This document shows, one piece after another, positions 42,434-51,177 of a stretch of 64,000 nt of DNA (the first letter of the stretch is position 1; every line of letters begins with the position of its first letter). This DNA is from Streptomyces curacoi (GTDB taxonomy: Bacteria > Actinomycetota > Actinomycetes > Streptomycetales > Streptomycetaceae): the NCBI RefSeq assembly GCF_001513975.1, contig NZ_KQ947992.1:62001-126000 (forward strand), read 5' to 3'. The position numbers and the translations under genes were made by a program. Under the pieces are notes generated by a model. The model made no database searches and was not told where the DNA came from. It saw only the letters and a program-made list of their open reading frames with translations.

Positions 42434-42553
42434 GGGTTCACTTTATAAGGAGGGGGCTGCGCAGGCCGTTCTTCGGGTGCGGCGCCGTGGGGGCTGGCCG
42501 CGCCCCGCGGCGGAGCCGCACATCGCTACAGCCCCGCGCCCCCGGGCCGGCCG
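42434..42553. repeat. Streptomyces-type intergenic palindromic element
   Basis: The 120 bases between aroA and the M50-like gene hold GGGGGCTGGCCGCGCCCCGC and an inverted CTACAGCCCCGCGCCCC, forms of a GC-rich repeat seen between many Streptomyces genes by recollection. No gene is seen. Confidence 0.5.
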
Positions 42554-43276
42554 TCACACTGCCAACAACCAGCGACCTCCGCCTATCAGTGAGCACAGCG
42601 AGACGGCGTGGAAGAGGAACAGCCACAGACCCGCCGGCGCATGCGTCAGTCGTGACAGCTGGTCGGCGTCCGAATCACCCGCCCCGCCCCGCGCCCTCTT
42701 CGCCTGCAGTTCGAACGCCGGCCTGACCCCGCCCAGCAGCAGGAACCACACCACCACATACCCGAACGCCGCCTGCACCTGCGGCCCGGTCAGCCAGCTG
42801 ACCAGCACGAACGTGCCGCCCGCGACAAACACCGTCAGTGCCCCGTACGCGTTCCGGATCATCACCAGCATCGCCACCAGCAGGGCTGTCGCCAGCCACA
42901 GCAGCAGGGTGATCCGCCCGGCCGCCAGGAGCGCCGCGCCGCCCAGGCCCAGCAGCGGGGGAGCCGTGTAGCCCGCGGCGGCGGTGAGGATCATGCCGAG
43001 GCCGTACGGCTTGCCGCGGCTGACGGTGAGGCCGCTGGTGTCGGAGTGCAGGCGTATGCCGGTCAGGGTCCGGCCGGTCAGCAGCGCGACCAGGCCGTGG
43101 CCGCCCTCGTGGGCGATGGTGATCGCGTTGCGAGAGACGCGCCACAGGACGTGCGGGACGACCACGGCGAGCGCGGTGACCAGGGTGGCGATCACCACCC
43201 ACACATCGGGGTCGGGCTGGGTGCCGGAGACCTCGTTCCAGAGGGAGGCGAGCGAGGCGGATGCGGTGCTGTCCAT
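42554..43276 (-). CDS. M50-like membrane metallopeptidase
   Basis: 240 residues, about six transmembrane helices. The zinc motif AHEGGHGLVALL (HExxH) lies in the second helix region, near residue 60. The short loop after it (TGRTLTGIRLHSDTSGLTV) fits M50B family proteins. The second metal ligand of site-2 proteases (N/D-x-x-P-G type) is not obvious, so activity is uncertain. ATG 43276 (MDSTASASLA) is chosen; an upstream GTG would add non-membrane residues. Confidence 0.82.
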   Translation of the reverse strand: MDSTASASLASLWNEVSGTQPDPDVWVVIATLVTALAVVVPHVLWRVSRNAITIAHEGGHGLVALLTGRTLTGIRLHSDTSGLTVSRGKPYGLGMILTAAAGYTAPPLLGLGGAALLAAGRITLLLWLATALLVAMLVMIRNAYGALTVFVAGGTFVLVSWLTGPQVQAAFGYVVVWFLLLGGVRPAFELQAKRARGGAGDSDADQLSRLTHAPAGLWLFLFHAVSLCSLIGGGRWLLAV

Positions 43277-43388
43277 GTAAGGCGATGGCTCCCTGGGGTC
43301 GGATGGAATCTGGCAGTGTGGCACGTCCGCACGGACTGTCTCTGAGACGTCCACGTGGCACCGATCGTTCCTGACCGCAGGGTGGGGG

Positions 43389-43855
43389 TCACCGCGTGGG
43401 AGCCCCCGAGTGTTGCGGGGCGGCTCCCGCCGAGGCGTCGGCCGGGTGGCCCTCTCGGAAGACGGGCATCAGCAACGCGGTGATCTTCTTGGCGCCCGCC
43501 GCGAGGACCGGCAGGACGAGCTCCGGAGCCGTCCCGCGCGGGGGCGCAGCAGCCGCCGCAGCAGCGGACGTACGACGAGGATCAGCACCGCGGCGAGGAC
43601 CGCGCTGAGCAGGGCGACCCGGACCAGCCGCTCCGGACCGGCCGACACCGCGACGACCGAGACGACGATGAGCGTGCGGCTTGCGCCGGGGGGCGTGGCC
43701 CATCCGGTCGTACTCGGCGACCAGGACCTTCTCGATGGCCACGCAGTGCGGCAGCACTACTGCCCGGCCTCGTAGCGGAACTGCGGGTCGAGGATCTCCT
43801 CACGGAGCATCTGGACCGGGCCGCCGGAGATGCGGCCGGTCAGTGCGCTCTCCAT
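43389..43855 (-). pseudogene. frameshifted remnant of a membrane protein
   Basis: Coding-like fragments occur in different frames of the minus strand. A 32-codon piece starts at ATG 43855 (MESALTGRISGGPVQMLREE) and stops at 43757. A GTG frame from 43757 reads VLPHCVAIEKVLVAEYDRMG. A hydrophobic stretch follows in another frame (VALLSAVLAAVLILVVRPLL). Finally ELVLPVLAAGAKK returns to the GTG frame and ends at 43389. The hydrophobic pieces resemble parts of a cation:proton antiporter, but this is weak. A six-base G run near 43690 is a likely indel site. Decayed gene or sequencing errors are both possible. Confidence 0.5.
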
Positions 43856-43921
43856 TAGGCGGTCAGCCCGAGCCGCAGGTTCCTGAAGTCTGCGTGCCGC
43901 CACAAACTGGTTCTTTCTCGG

Positions 43922-44398
43922 TCACCGACCGTGCCTTTCCTGCATCGTTTCCTCCACGTCCTTCGGTGTCTCCGCGTCGAGGCTCTGGCAGAGGCGCACC
44001 GCCCCGGGATGGTCCGGTGGCCGGTTGGCCGCGGCGGCCAGCAGGTTGGTAAGGCACACCCGGGAGCGGGCGTCGGCCATGATCCGGCCGAGGCGCTGCC
44101 GGGGCGCCTCCGGATCGAGCGGAAGGTCGGCCTCGCCGCGCAGGCGGAACACCATCGGCTCGTTGTAGACGGCGAGGTCACCGGTGAGCTGGTCCAGCCG
44201 CCGGAGCCGTTCCTCGGCGTGCGACGGCTCGCCGGGCCGCCCCGGGGCGGGCTCGATCGCCGCCGCACCGGAGCCGCCGGGGGCATCGGAGGCAACGGGA
44301 GAGATGCCGAGAATCTCGCCGAAGGCTCTTATGAGCGCGGAAACAGGCCGGCGAAGCAGTTCTTGGCGAGCGACTCACTGGGCGTCAGGTCGGACATG
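43922..44398 (-). pseudogene. frameshifted gene of unknown family downstream of mbtH
   Basis: ATG 44398 has GGAG 6 bases upstream and gives MSDLTPSESLAKNCFAGLFP before a stop at 44330. In a second frame from the same region an open sequence continues: FGEILGISPVASD, then LDQLTGDLAVYNEPMVFRLR, LPLDPEAPRQRLGRIMADAR and a stop at 43922. A single indel near 44330-44340 would join them into one protein of about 155 residues. A programmed frameshift or two separate genes are less likely alternatives. Same strand as, and 62 bases after, mbtH. Confidence 0.45.
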
Positions 44399-44460
44399 AA
44401 GTGCTCCATTCCATCTGCGAATTGCCGGGCATCTTCGATCGCCGCGAGATGAGCGCAGGG

Positions 44461-44688
44461 CTATTGGGCGGTCGAGTCCGTCGCGCCCATCGCGTCCACG
44501 AGGCTCTTCGGCCGCATGTCGGTCCACGACTCCTCGACGTACGCCAGGCATGCCGCGCGGTCGGCCTCGCCGAAGGCGGTCGTCCAGCCGGCCGGGATCT
44601 CGGCGAAGGAGGGCCACAGGGAGTGCTGGCCCTCGGAGTTGACCAGGACGAAGTAGGTGCCGTCCGCGTCTTCGAAGGGGTTGCTCAC
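44461..44688 (-). CDS. MbtH-like protein
   Basis: 75 residues. The family signature is complete: VNSEGQHSLWP, PAGW and YVEESWTDMRP, which includes the Trp pair that clamps an NRPS adenylation domain. MbtH-like proteins activate and stabilise adenylation domains of nonribosomal peptide synthetases. No NRPS gene is in this window, and the neighbours on the same strand look broken, so it is an orphan that may serve NRPSs elsewhere. GTG 44688 (MSNPFEDADG) is the start. Confidence 0.93.
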   Translation of the reverse strand: MSNPFEDADGTYFVLVNSEGQHSLWPSFAEIPAGWTTAFGEADRAACLAYVEESWTDMRPKSLVDAMGATDSTAQ

Positions 44689-45597
44689 AGCTGAAAGTGC
44701 CTTTCTGTGTGGATTCACGCCCGCACAGGTCTGTCCGGGAAGGTGAACCGGATGTGCGGCGGGATCATGGCGTCTTCGATCGTGCGCGGCGCCGGGCGCG
44801 GGATGGCCCCCGGACCGCCGGGTGTCCGGGCGGTCGGGCCTGCGGGAAATCATGGGTGTCGGCGGGGTCGGCACCGAGAAAAGTCACGAGAACGGCTGCC
44901 GACGGTGAAAGGGACGTGGCAAGAGGCCGGCATGCCGTCAGCGGCAATGCGTCCCCCGCGCCGTCTATGGCCTGCGTGAGTCTGGGTCCCCCGACATGTT
45001 TTTCGTATCCCCCGAAACCGATTCCTTGTCCCCGGCAAGCGGCGTCCGGTGAGAGTCGTTCGCGCCGACTCCTGCGCTGCCGCCCCCTGCGGCGCTTCCC
45101 GCCGCGAAAACGCAGTCGGTCGGGAAAGGGATTAAGAGGGACATCATGTGTCCAATGCTTCCTTTCGGCGCTTTTCCGGGACTGCCGTTGTGAGGGTAAC
45201 AGTTCCGTCAATCGCCATTGTGGTAGATCATCAATGTCCGTGACCTCCTGATAAGGAGGGGGCTTAACGGGATTGTGGGCAATGAATCGGGCATGATCGA
45301 CGACCGCGAGTGTCGGAGGAACTGGGCCTGGTTCAGAAGGGACAGGAGCAGTCGCCGTCGCCGGTGGCCGTGGCCCCGGAGCGGGCCGTTCGACGCGGCC
45401 GACGTCGCGGAACAGCTGAAACGGCGGGTCGTCCTGCTGCTCACGACTGGGGTCCGAGAGCCGGTTCCAGGCGGGCTGCCTGCTCGCCGTCCATCAGGCG
45501 GCCGGCACAGGGCCGTTCGCAGCACCGCAGTGAGGCGGTGAGCCGCCCCTTCCGATGCCTGGCGGCGGCACCGGTCTGCCAACCTTGGACGTGTTCA
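44689..45597. other. gene-poor region upstream of mbtH
   Basis: I see no gene I can support. Frames are open by GC bias only. A short piece FDAADVAEQLKRRVVLLLTT (about 45390-45450, plus strand) looks coding-like but lacks a proper start, so it may be another remnant. The part near 45180-45290 is less GC-rich than the surroundings and may hold promoters. Confidence 0.5.
45244..45259 (+). promoter_or_regulatory. hairpin sequestering a Shine-Dalgarno sequence
   Basis: CCTCCT GATA AGGAGG is a 6-bp hairpin in which a perfect Shine-Dalgarno motif pairs with its complement. Possible starts GTG 45275 and ATG 45293 follow, but no credible protein does. Confidence 0.35.
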
Positions 45598-45617
45598 GTC
45601 AGCACCGTGGTGCTGAC
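45598..45617. promoter_or_regulatory. 20-bp palindrome upstream of the SRAP gene
   Basis: GTCAGCACC-GT-GGTGCTGAC is a perfect palindrome. It ends 15 bases before TAGCGT (45633-45638), a plausible -10 for the SRAP gene, so it overlaps the -35 region. This is the usual place for a repressor site. Confidence 0.5.
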
Positions 45618-45665
45618 CGAGACGGCATGATCTAGCGTTTCCGCAGGTCGGAGGGGTGGCTTCAT

Positions 45666-46481
45666 ATGTGCGGACGGTATGCGGCGAGTCGTGGACCCGA
45701 GGATCTCGCAGGCATCTTCGAGATCGAGAAGTGGGAGCCGGAGGAGACCCTGGAGCCGGACTACAACGTGGCTCCGACGAAGGAGGTCCACGTCGTTCTC
45801 GACCGTCCGCTGAAGGACGTGGAGGACCCTCGGCCGGTTCGGCAGCTGCGGAAGCTGAAGTGGGGGCTGGTGCCCAGCTGGTCCAAGACCCCCGAGAGCG
45901 GCTTCAAGATGATCAACGCACGGGCGGAGACGGTGCACGAGAAGCCGTCGTACCGCAGGGCCTTCGGCTCCCGGCGCTGCATCATCCCCGCCGACGGCTA
46001 CTACGAGTGGGTGACCGGCAAGCAGGAGCGGGACCTGGAGGTCGAGGGGAAGCGCAAACGGCCGCGCAAGCAGCCGTACTTCGTGCTGCCCGCCGACGGG
46101 TCGGTGTTCGCGATGGCCGGGCTCTACGAGTTCTGGCGGGACCGGACGCTGCCCGACGAGCATCCCCAGGCCTGGTGGGTGACCTGTTCCGTCATCACGA
46201 CGGAGGCGGAGACGACCCCGCTGGCCGTGGCGCCCGCCGAGGGCCCGAACTCGCTGGCCGACATCCACCCCCGGATGCCGCTGATGCTGACCCCGGACCG
46301 CTGGGACGCCTGGCTGGACCCGTCCCGCACCGACCCGGAGGAGCTGCGGGCGCTGCTCGAACCGCCGCCGGCCGGACTGATGCGCGCCTACCCCGTCTCC
46401 ACCCTGGTCAGCAACGTCCGCAACAACGGCCCGGAGCTGCTGAAGGAACTGGAGGGCCCCGAAGAGGGCACACTCTTCTGA
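45666..46481 (+). CDS. SRAP-domain protein (YedK/HMCES family)
   Basis: 271 residues starting MCGRYAASRG; Cys2 becomes the N-terminal nucleophile that covalently traps abasic sites in single-stranded DNA. Other family residues: YNVAPT (Asn), SWSKTPESGFKMINARAETV, RRCIIPADGYYEWV (Glu) and HPRMPLML (His). It protects replication forks at abasic lesions. The Lys/Arg-rich insertion EVEGKRKRPRKQP is a common variable loop. The next gene starts one base after its stop, so the two are coupled. Confidence 0.94.
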   Translation: MCGRYAASRGPEDLAGIFEIEKWEPEETLEPDYNVAPTKEVHVVLDRPLKDVEDPRPVRQLRKLKWGLVPSWSKTPESGFKMINARAETVHEKPSYRRAFGSRRCIIPADGYYEWVTGKQERDLEVEGKRKRPRKQPYFVLPADGSVFAMAGLYEFWRDRTLPDEHPQAWWVTCSVITTEAETTPLAVAPAEGPNSLADIHPRMPLMLTPDRWDAWLDPSRTDPEELRALLEPPPAGLMRAYPVSTLVSNVRNNGPELLKELEGPEEGTLF

Positions 46482-46482
46482 T

Positions 46483-47130
46483 GTGACGACCGAGTCTGAT
46501 GTGACCACCGAGATCATTGGTACCGAGGCGGGGGACGCCCGCATCACCTGGCACCGGGCGAAGAAGGCACGGCTGGTCCTGGCCGTGAGCCACGGCGCGG
46601 GAGGCGGCATCGAGGCCCGGGACCTCAAGGCGCTCGCCGAGGTCCTGCCGGCCCACGGTGTGACGGTCGCCCGCGTGGAGCAGCCCTGGCGGGTGGCCGG
46701 CAAGAAGGTGGCGCCCGCGCCCAAGACCCTCGACCTCGGGTGGCGGGGACTGTGGCCCGCCCTAGCCGCGCCCGGACTGCCGGTGATCTCCGGCGGCCGC
46801 AGCGCCGGGGCCCGGGTCGCCTGCCGTACGGCCGTGGAACTCGGGGCGCACGCCGTACTCGCCCTCAGCTTCCCGCTGCATCCCCCGGGCAGGCCCGAGA
46901 AGTCCCGCGCCGGCGAACTGCTCGGGGCCGGGGTGCCCACGCTCGTCGTACAGGGCGGGAACGACCCGTTCGGGAAGCCGGAGGAGTTCCCGGACGGCGA
47001 CCACGGGATCGTCGAGGTGCCGTACGCCGATCACGGGTTCGCCGTGCCCAAGCGGGCGCCCCTCGGGCAGGACGAGGCCGTGGCGGTCATCACCGACGCG
47101 GTCGTGAAGTGGACCGGGTCACTCGGGTAA
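46483..47130 (+). CDS. alpha/beta-hydrolase family protein
   Basis: 215 residues. It is a small alpha/beta hydrolase of the dienelactone-hydrolase/Tex30-KANSL3-like type: LAVSHGAGGG oxyanion region, nucleophile elbow GGRSAGAR (Ser near 107), GGNDPFG (Asp region) and a late VPYADHGFAVPK (His). No signal peptide. GTG 46483 begins one base after the SRAP stop. SigR genes follow after a promoter. Substrate unknown. Confidence 0.85.
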   Translation: MTTESDVTTEIIGTEAGDARITWHRAKKARLVLAVSHGAGGGIEARDLKALAEVLPAHGVTVARVEQPWRVAGKKVAPAPKTLDLGWRGLWPALAAPGLPVISGGRSAGARVACRTAVELGAHAVLALSFPLHPPGRPEKSRAGELLGAGVPTLVVQGGNDPFGKPEEFPDGDHGIVEVPYADHGFAVPKRAPLGQDEAVAVITDAVVKWTGSLG

Positions 47131-47137
47131 AGCTTCG

Positions 47138-47163
47138 GGAATGTCGGGGCCCCGCTCTCTGTT
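47138..47163 (+). promoter_or_regulatory. SigR-dependent autoregulatory promoter (sigRp2)
   Basis: GGAAT (47138-47142), exactly 18 bases, then GTT (47161-47163) fits the SigR consensus GGAAT-N18-GTT. It lies about 60 bases before the long-form ATG of sigR. Autoregulation of sigR through such a promoter is well established in Streptomyces. Confidence 0.9.
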
Positions 47164-47222
47164 GTCGCGGAAAGCGGTGCTGAACCACCAGCGCCGACGT
47201 CGTAGGAGAGGAAGTCCGCCGC

Positions 47223-47387
47223 ATGGGTTCGACCTTCTGCCCGGCCCGCAGCAGCCGCAGTGACCTGGACTGGACGGTGCTGCACGCGGCCAGGACCGCT
47301 CCTATTCGAGGGGCGGCAGGTACGGCAGGTCGTCTATCCTCCGATTCAGGTGGGACCGGTTTCGGTCCTGCCCGCAATCTTGAGGAG
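47223..47387 (+). other. coding extension for the longer SigR isoform
   Basis: ATG 47223 (with AGGAGAGGAAG upstream) opens an in-frame extension of exactly 55 codons before GTG 47388, beginning MGSTFCPARSS. S. coelicolor makes an unstable, thiol-stress-induced SigR form with a 55-residue N-terminal extension from the SigR-driven transcript. A possible constitutive promoter (TATCCT at 47335-47340) lies inside the extension and would give only the short form. Confidence 0.85.
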
Positions 47388-48079
<692 letters not shown>

Positions 48080-48083
<4 letters not shown>

Positions 48084-48382
48084 GCTGCGGAGAGCCGCAC
48101 GAGACGGACTGCAGTGAGGTCCTGGACCATCTGTACGAGTTTCTCGACAGTGAGATGCCGGACGTCGATCGCGACAAGTTCAAGCAGCACTTCCGCGAGT
48201 GCTCGCCGTGCCTGGAGAAGTACGGCCTCGAAGAGGCCGTGAAGAAGCTGGTCAAGCGCTGCTGCGGGCATGACGACGTGCCGACGGACCTGCGTGCCAA
48301 GGTCATGGGGCGGATCGAGCTGATCCGCTCCGGCCAGGCCGTGCCCGACCACGACGTGACCGCCACCCCGCAGGAGTCCTGA
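48080..48382 (+). CDS. rsrA: anti-sigma factor RsrA (zinc, redox-sensing)
   Basis: 100 residues with the ZAS motif H37-x3-C41-x2-C44 (HFRECSPC) and Cys11 as zinc ligands, plus Cys3, Cys61 and Cys62. Residue numbers are the same as in S. coelicolor RsrA. Disulfide stress forms a Cys11-Cys44-type disulfide, releases zinc and frees SigR. ATG 48080 lies in an ATGA overlap with sigR. Confidence 0.97.
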
Positions 48383-48511
48383 ACTCCTCTCCGGGAACGG
48401 GCTGTCGTCACCCGAACGTGCTAATCGGCGCGTGACAAGGCCACAGTTGCCCCCTTTGCCGACCTAGGCTCCGTTGAGCTGAACAGGTCATGGCGGAGGA
48501 GGGCGTCGGAG

Positions 48512-49819
48512 ATGGAGGCGATACCGGCACGGGCACGTGTCTACGTCGCCGGTGTGGCGCTGTGCGCCCTGGGCTGCCTCCTTCCGCTGACCACCACTCA
48601 CACGCCCTGGTGGGCGGCCGTTCTGCTCGCCGCGCTGTATGCCGCCGGTGAGCAGGTCGCCGCCCGGTGGTGGTTCGCGGGCACCTTCTACCCCGTTCTG
48701 CTCGCCGGGGCCTTCCTGCTGCCGCCGTCCGCCGCCGCGCTGGTCGCGGTGCCGGGCGCGCTGCTGGCGCCGGCCGGGCAACGGCCGCGCTGGACCCGGC
48801 GGATCTGGCGGGCCGCCCAGCTCGCGGTGGCCGTCTGGGCGACGGCCCGGGTGCACTGGGCGCTGGGCGGGCGCGAGGCCGTCGGGGCGGGCGACCTGCC
48901 GGGCGCGCTGCTGCCGGCCGGCGGTGCGGTGCTGGCGTTCTGTGCGGTGCTGACCGCGCTGGACGGAGGCATGTCGGCGCTCGCCGAGCGCTCGCCGGTG
49001 CGGCGCGCCTGGCGGGGGCTGTTCGCCCGGTCGCTCGCACCCATCGCCGTGCACGGTCTGGCCGGGCTCATGATGGCCGTGCTGTGGTGCAGTCCGTACG
49101 GCCCCGTCGCCGCGCTGCTCGTGCTGCTGCCGATGTGTGTGTCGTGGTGGGTGTTCGCCCAGTACCACCGGGAACGAGCGGCTCACCAGGCGACCATCCG
49201 GGCGCTCGTCCAGGCCGTCGACATCAAGGACGGCTACACCCGCGGGCACAGCGAGCGGGTCGGGCAGGCCTCGATGATGATCGCGCGTGAGCTGGGCATG
49301 GACGACGAGCGCATCGAGGTGCTGCGGTTCGCCGGGATCCTGCACGACGTGGGGAAGCTCGGCGTGCCCACCCGGCTGCTGCGCAAGAACGGGCCGCTCA
49401 CCCCCGAGGAGCGGCGGGTGATCGAACTGCATCCCGAGTACGGCCATGAGATGGTCCGGGGCATCTCCTTTCTCGGGGAGGCGCGGGCCGCCGTACTGCA
49501 CCACCATGAGCGGCTGGACGGGAGCGGGTACCCCTACGGGCTGGCCGGCAGCCAGATCCCGGAGTCGGCGCGGGTGGTGGCGGTCGCGGACGCGTTCGAC
49601 GCGATGACGTCGAACCGGTGCTATTCGAGGGCCCGGCCCGTCTCCGTGGCCCTCGGGGAGCTGGAGAAGTGCGCGGGGTCGCACTTCGACCCGCGGATGG
49701 TGACCGCCCTCGCCCGGGCCGTGGACCAGTACGGGTGGCATCCCGCCGTGACCGCCGACGACGCGGCTGCGCCCCCTGCCCGCCCGCCGGTCTCCAGCGC
49801 CCCGGGAGCGCACCGATGA
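48512..49819 (+). CDS. membrane HD-GYP domain protein
   Basis: 435 residues. About six N-terminal transmembrane helices (1-225) are followed by a cytoplasmic HD-GYP domain: RGHSERVG, ILHDVGKLG, HPEYGHEM, HHHERLDGSGYPYGL and VADAFDAMTS. HD-GYP proteins are mostly cyclic-di-GMP phosphodiesterases; Streptomyces uses cyclic-di-GMP to control development, so this is plausible. GGAGGAG precedes ATG 48512. Its stop overlaps the next HD gene by 4 bases. Confidence 0.9.
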   Translation: MEAIPARARVYVAGVALCALGCLLPLTTTHTPWWAAVLLAALYAAGEQVAARWWFAGTFYPVLLAGAFLLPPSAAALVAVPGALLAPAGQRPRWTRRIWRAAQLAVAVWATARVHWALGGREAVGAGDLPGALLPAGGAVLAFCAVLTALDGGMSALAERSPVRRAWRGLFARSLAPIAVHGLAGLMMAVLWCSPYGPVAALLVLLPMCVSWWVFAQYHRERAAHQATIRALVQAVDIKDGYTRGHSERVGQASMMIARELGMDDERIEVLRFAGILHDVGKLGVPTRLLRKNGPLTPEERRVIELHPEYGHEMVRGISFLGEARAAVLHHHERLDGSGYPYGLAGSQIPESARVVAVADAFDAMTSNRCYSRARPVSVALGELEKCAGSHFDPRMVTALARAVDQYGWHPAVTADDAAAPPARPPVSSAPGAHR

Positions 49820-51069
49820 GCGGCCCGCGTGCCCCCGGCCGACCACCCCTTCTCCTTACCCTCGTCCACACCTGCGCCGCCCTCCTGGCCGCCGTCTGCC
49901 TGCTCGGCACCCTCTGGCACGGCCTCGACGAACGCGGTGTCGCCCTCGCCTTCGGGGTCCTCGTCACCGTGGGGGAACTGACCCGGTGGACCGGCGCGGA
50001 AGGGCGGGAGGCCGCGCCGCTCGGTGCCGCCGCGGCGCTGTCGTACGCCCTGCTGGGGGAGGACGGCGGAGACCCCACCCACCACGGCGTCCTCCAGGTC
50101 GTCACCGTCGTCCTGGCCGCCTCGCTCCTCGGCAGCGTGCCGCACATCGCGCGGGGCCGCCCCGTGGCCGACCATCTCGCCCGGCGCGTGTTCACCGTCG
50201 GCTTCGCCGCCGTCTGCTTCCAGCCCCTGTACAACCAGGGCACCTTCCACGGCTGGGGTTCCGCCTACGCCCTGCTCCTGCTCGCGATCCTCGTCCTCAC
50301 CGCCCTGTGCGACGCCCTGCTCGCCGCCGCGCTGGCGCACTCCAGGACCCGGTGGCCGTTCGGGCCGCTGCTGCGGGACGAGCTGCGGGCCACCCTCGGG
50401 ATCGGGTCGGCCGTCTGCGCGACCGGCGCGGTGATGGCCCTCGCGGTCGCCGTGGTCGGGCTGTGGGCGCTGCCCGTCTTCTCGCTGCCCCTGCTGCTCA
50501 CCCAGATGTCCTTCCGCCGGTACGCCGCCGTCCGGACCACCTACCGGCAGACCATCGCCTCCCTCGCCCGCGCCACCGAGATCGCCGGGTACACCCCGAC
50601 CGGACACGCCCGGCGGGTGGCGGCGCTCAGCCGGGAGGTCGGCCGGGACCTGGGCCTCACCGAGGCCGAACTCACCGTGCTGGAGTACGCGGCCCTCATG
50701 CACGACATCGGGCAGCTGAGCCTGGTCGACCCGGTGCCGGCCGGGGCCACGGCCGCGCTGCCCGTCGAGGAGCAGCGGCGGATCGCGCTGCTCGGCGGGG
50801 CCGTCGTACGGCAGACCGGGGTGAACCCGCAGGTGGCGACGGTTGTGGAGCGGCTGGCCGACCCCTGCCCGGAGCAGCCGGTCGCCGCGCGGATCGTGCG
50901 GGCGGTGAACGCCTACGAGGAGAAGACACGGGACGCCGGGCCGGGCGGGCCGCTGAAGGCGCTGGAGGAGCTGCGGCTGGGCACCGCCGGAGATTACGCG
51001 CCCGAGGTGGTGGAATCGCTCGCACGGGTACTGTCCAGAGACGGTCTGACTTTGCCTGTGGCGGGGTAA
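49816..51069 (+). CDS. membrane protein with a shortened HD domain
   Basis: 417 residues; ATGA overlap with the preceding gene. Six or seven transmembrane helices (to about 240) match the layout of its neighbour. The HD domain keeps TGHARRVAALS and ALMHDIGQLS but has neither the HHHE nor the GYP segment. The region after HD is short (PVPAGATAALPVEEQRRI). It may be catalytically weak or a regulatory partner of the preceding protein. No direct family name is known to me. Confidence 0.82.
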   Translation: MSGPRAPGRPPLLLTLVHTCAALLAAVCLLGTLWHGLDERGVALAFGVLVTVGELTRWTGAEGREAAPLGAAAALSYALLGEDGGDPTHHGVLQVVTVVLAASLLGSVPHIARGRPVADHLARRVFTVGFAAVCFQPLYNQGTFHGWGSAYALLLLAILVLTALCDALLAAALAHSRTRWPFGPLLRDELRATLGIGSAVCATGAVMALAVAVVGLWALPVFSLPLLLTQMSFRRYAAVRTTYRQTIASLARATEIAGYTPTGHARRVAALSREVGRDLGLTEAELTVLEYAALMHDIGQLSLVDPVPAGATAALPVEEQRRIALLGGAVVRQTGVNPQVATVVERLADPCPEQPVAARIVRAVNAYEEKTRDAGPGGPLKALEELRLGTAGDYAPEVVESLARVLSRDGLTLPVAG

Positions 51070-51177
51070 CCCATGGGTAATGAGCGCCCTTCCAGCCGTA
51101 CGTGGTTGGATGCGAATGAGAGGGTGTCCGGGGGCAGCACTAGCCAGCCCACTCCACGGAACTGGCAGGCGGGAATC

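Noticed and set aside
39977..42448. 823-codon plus-strand open frame opposite rsgA and aroA
   Set aside because: Both minus-strand genes are certain, and this frame has shadow composition only.
43389..44688. Working NRPS or RiPP cluster
   Set aside because: Only mbtH is intact; there is no adenylation, condensation, lanthipeptide or cyclase gene in the window.
45441..46940. Minus-strand open frame across the SRAP gene
   Set aside because: The SRAP gene on the plus strand has all its catalytic residues; the opposite frame is a shadow.
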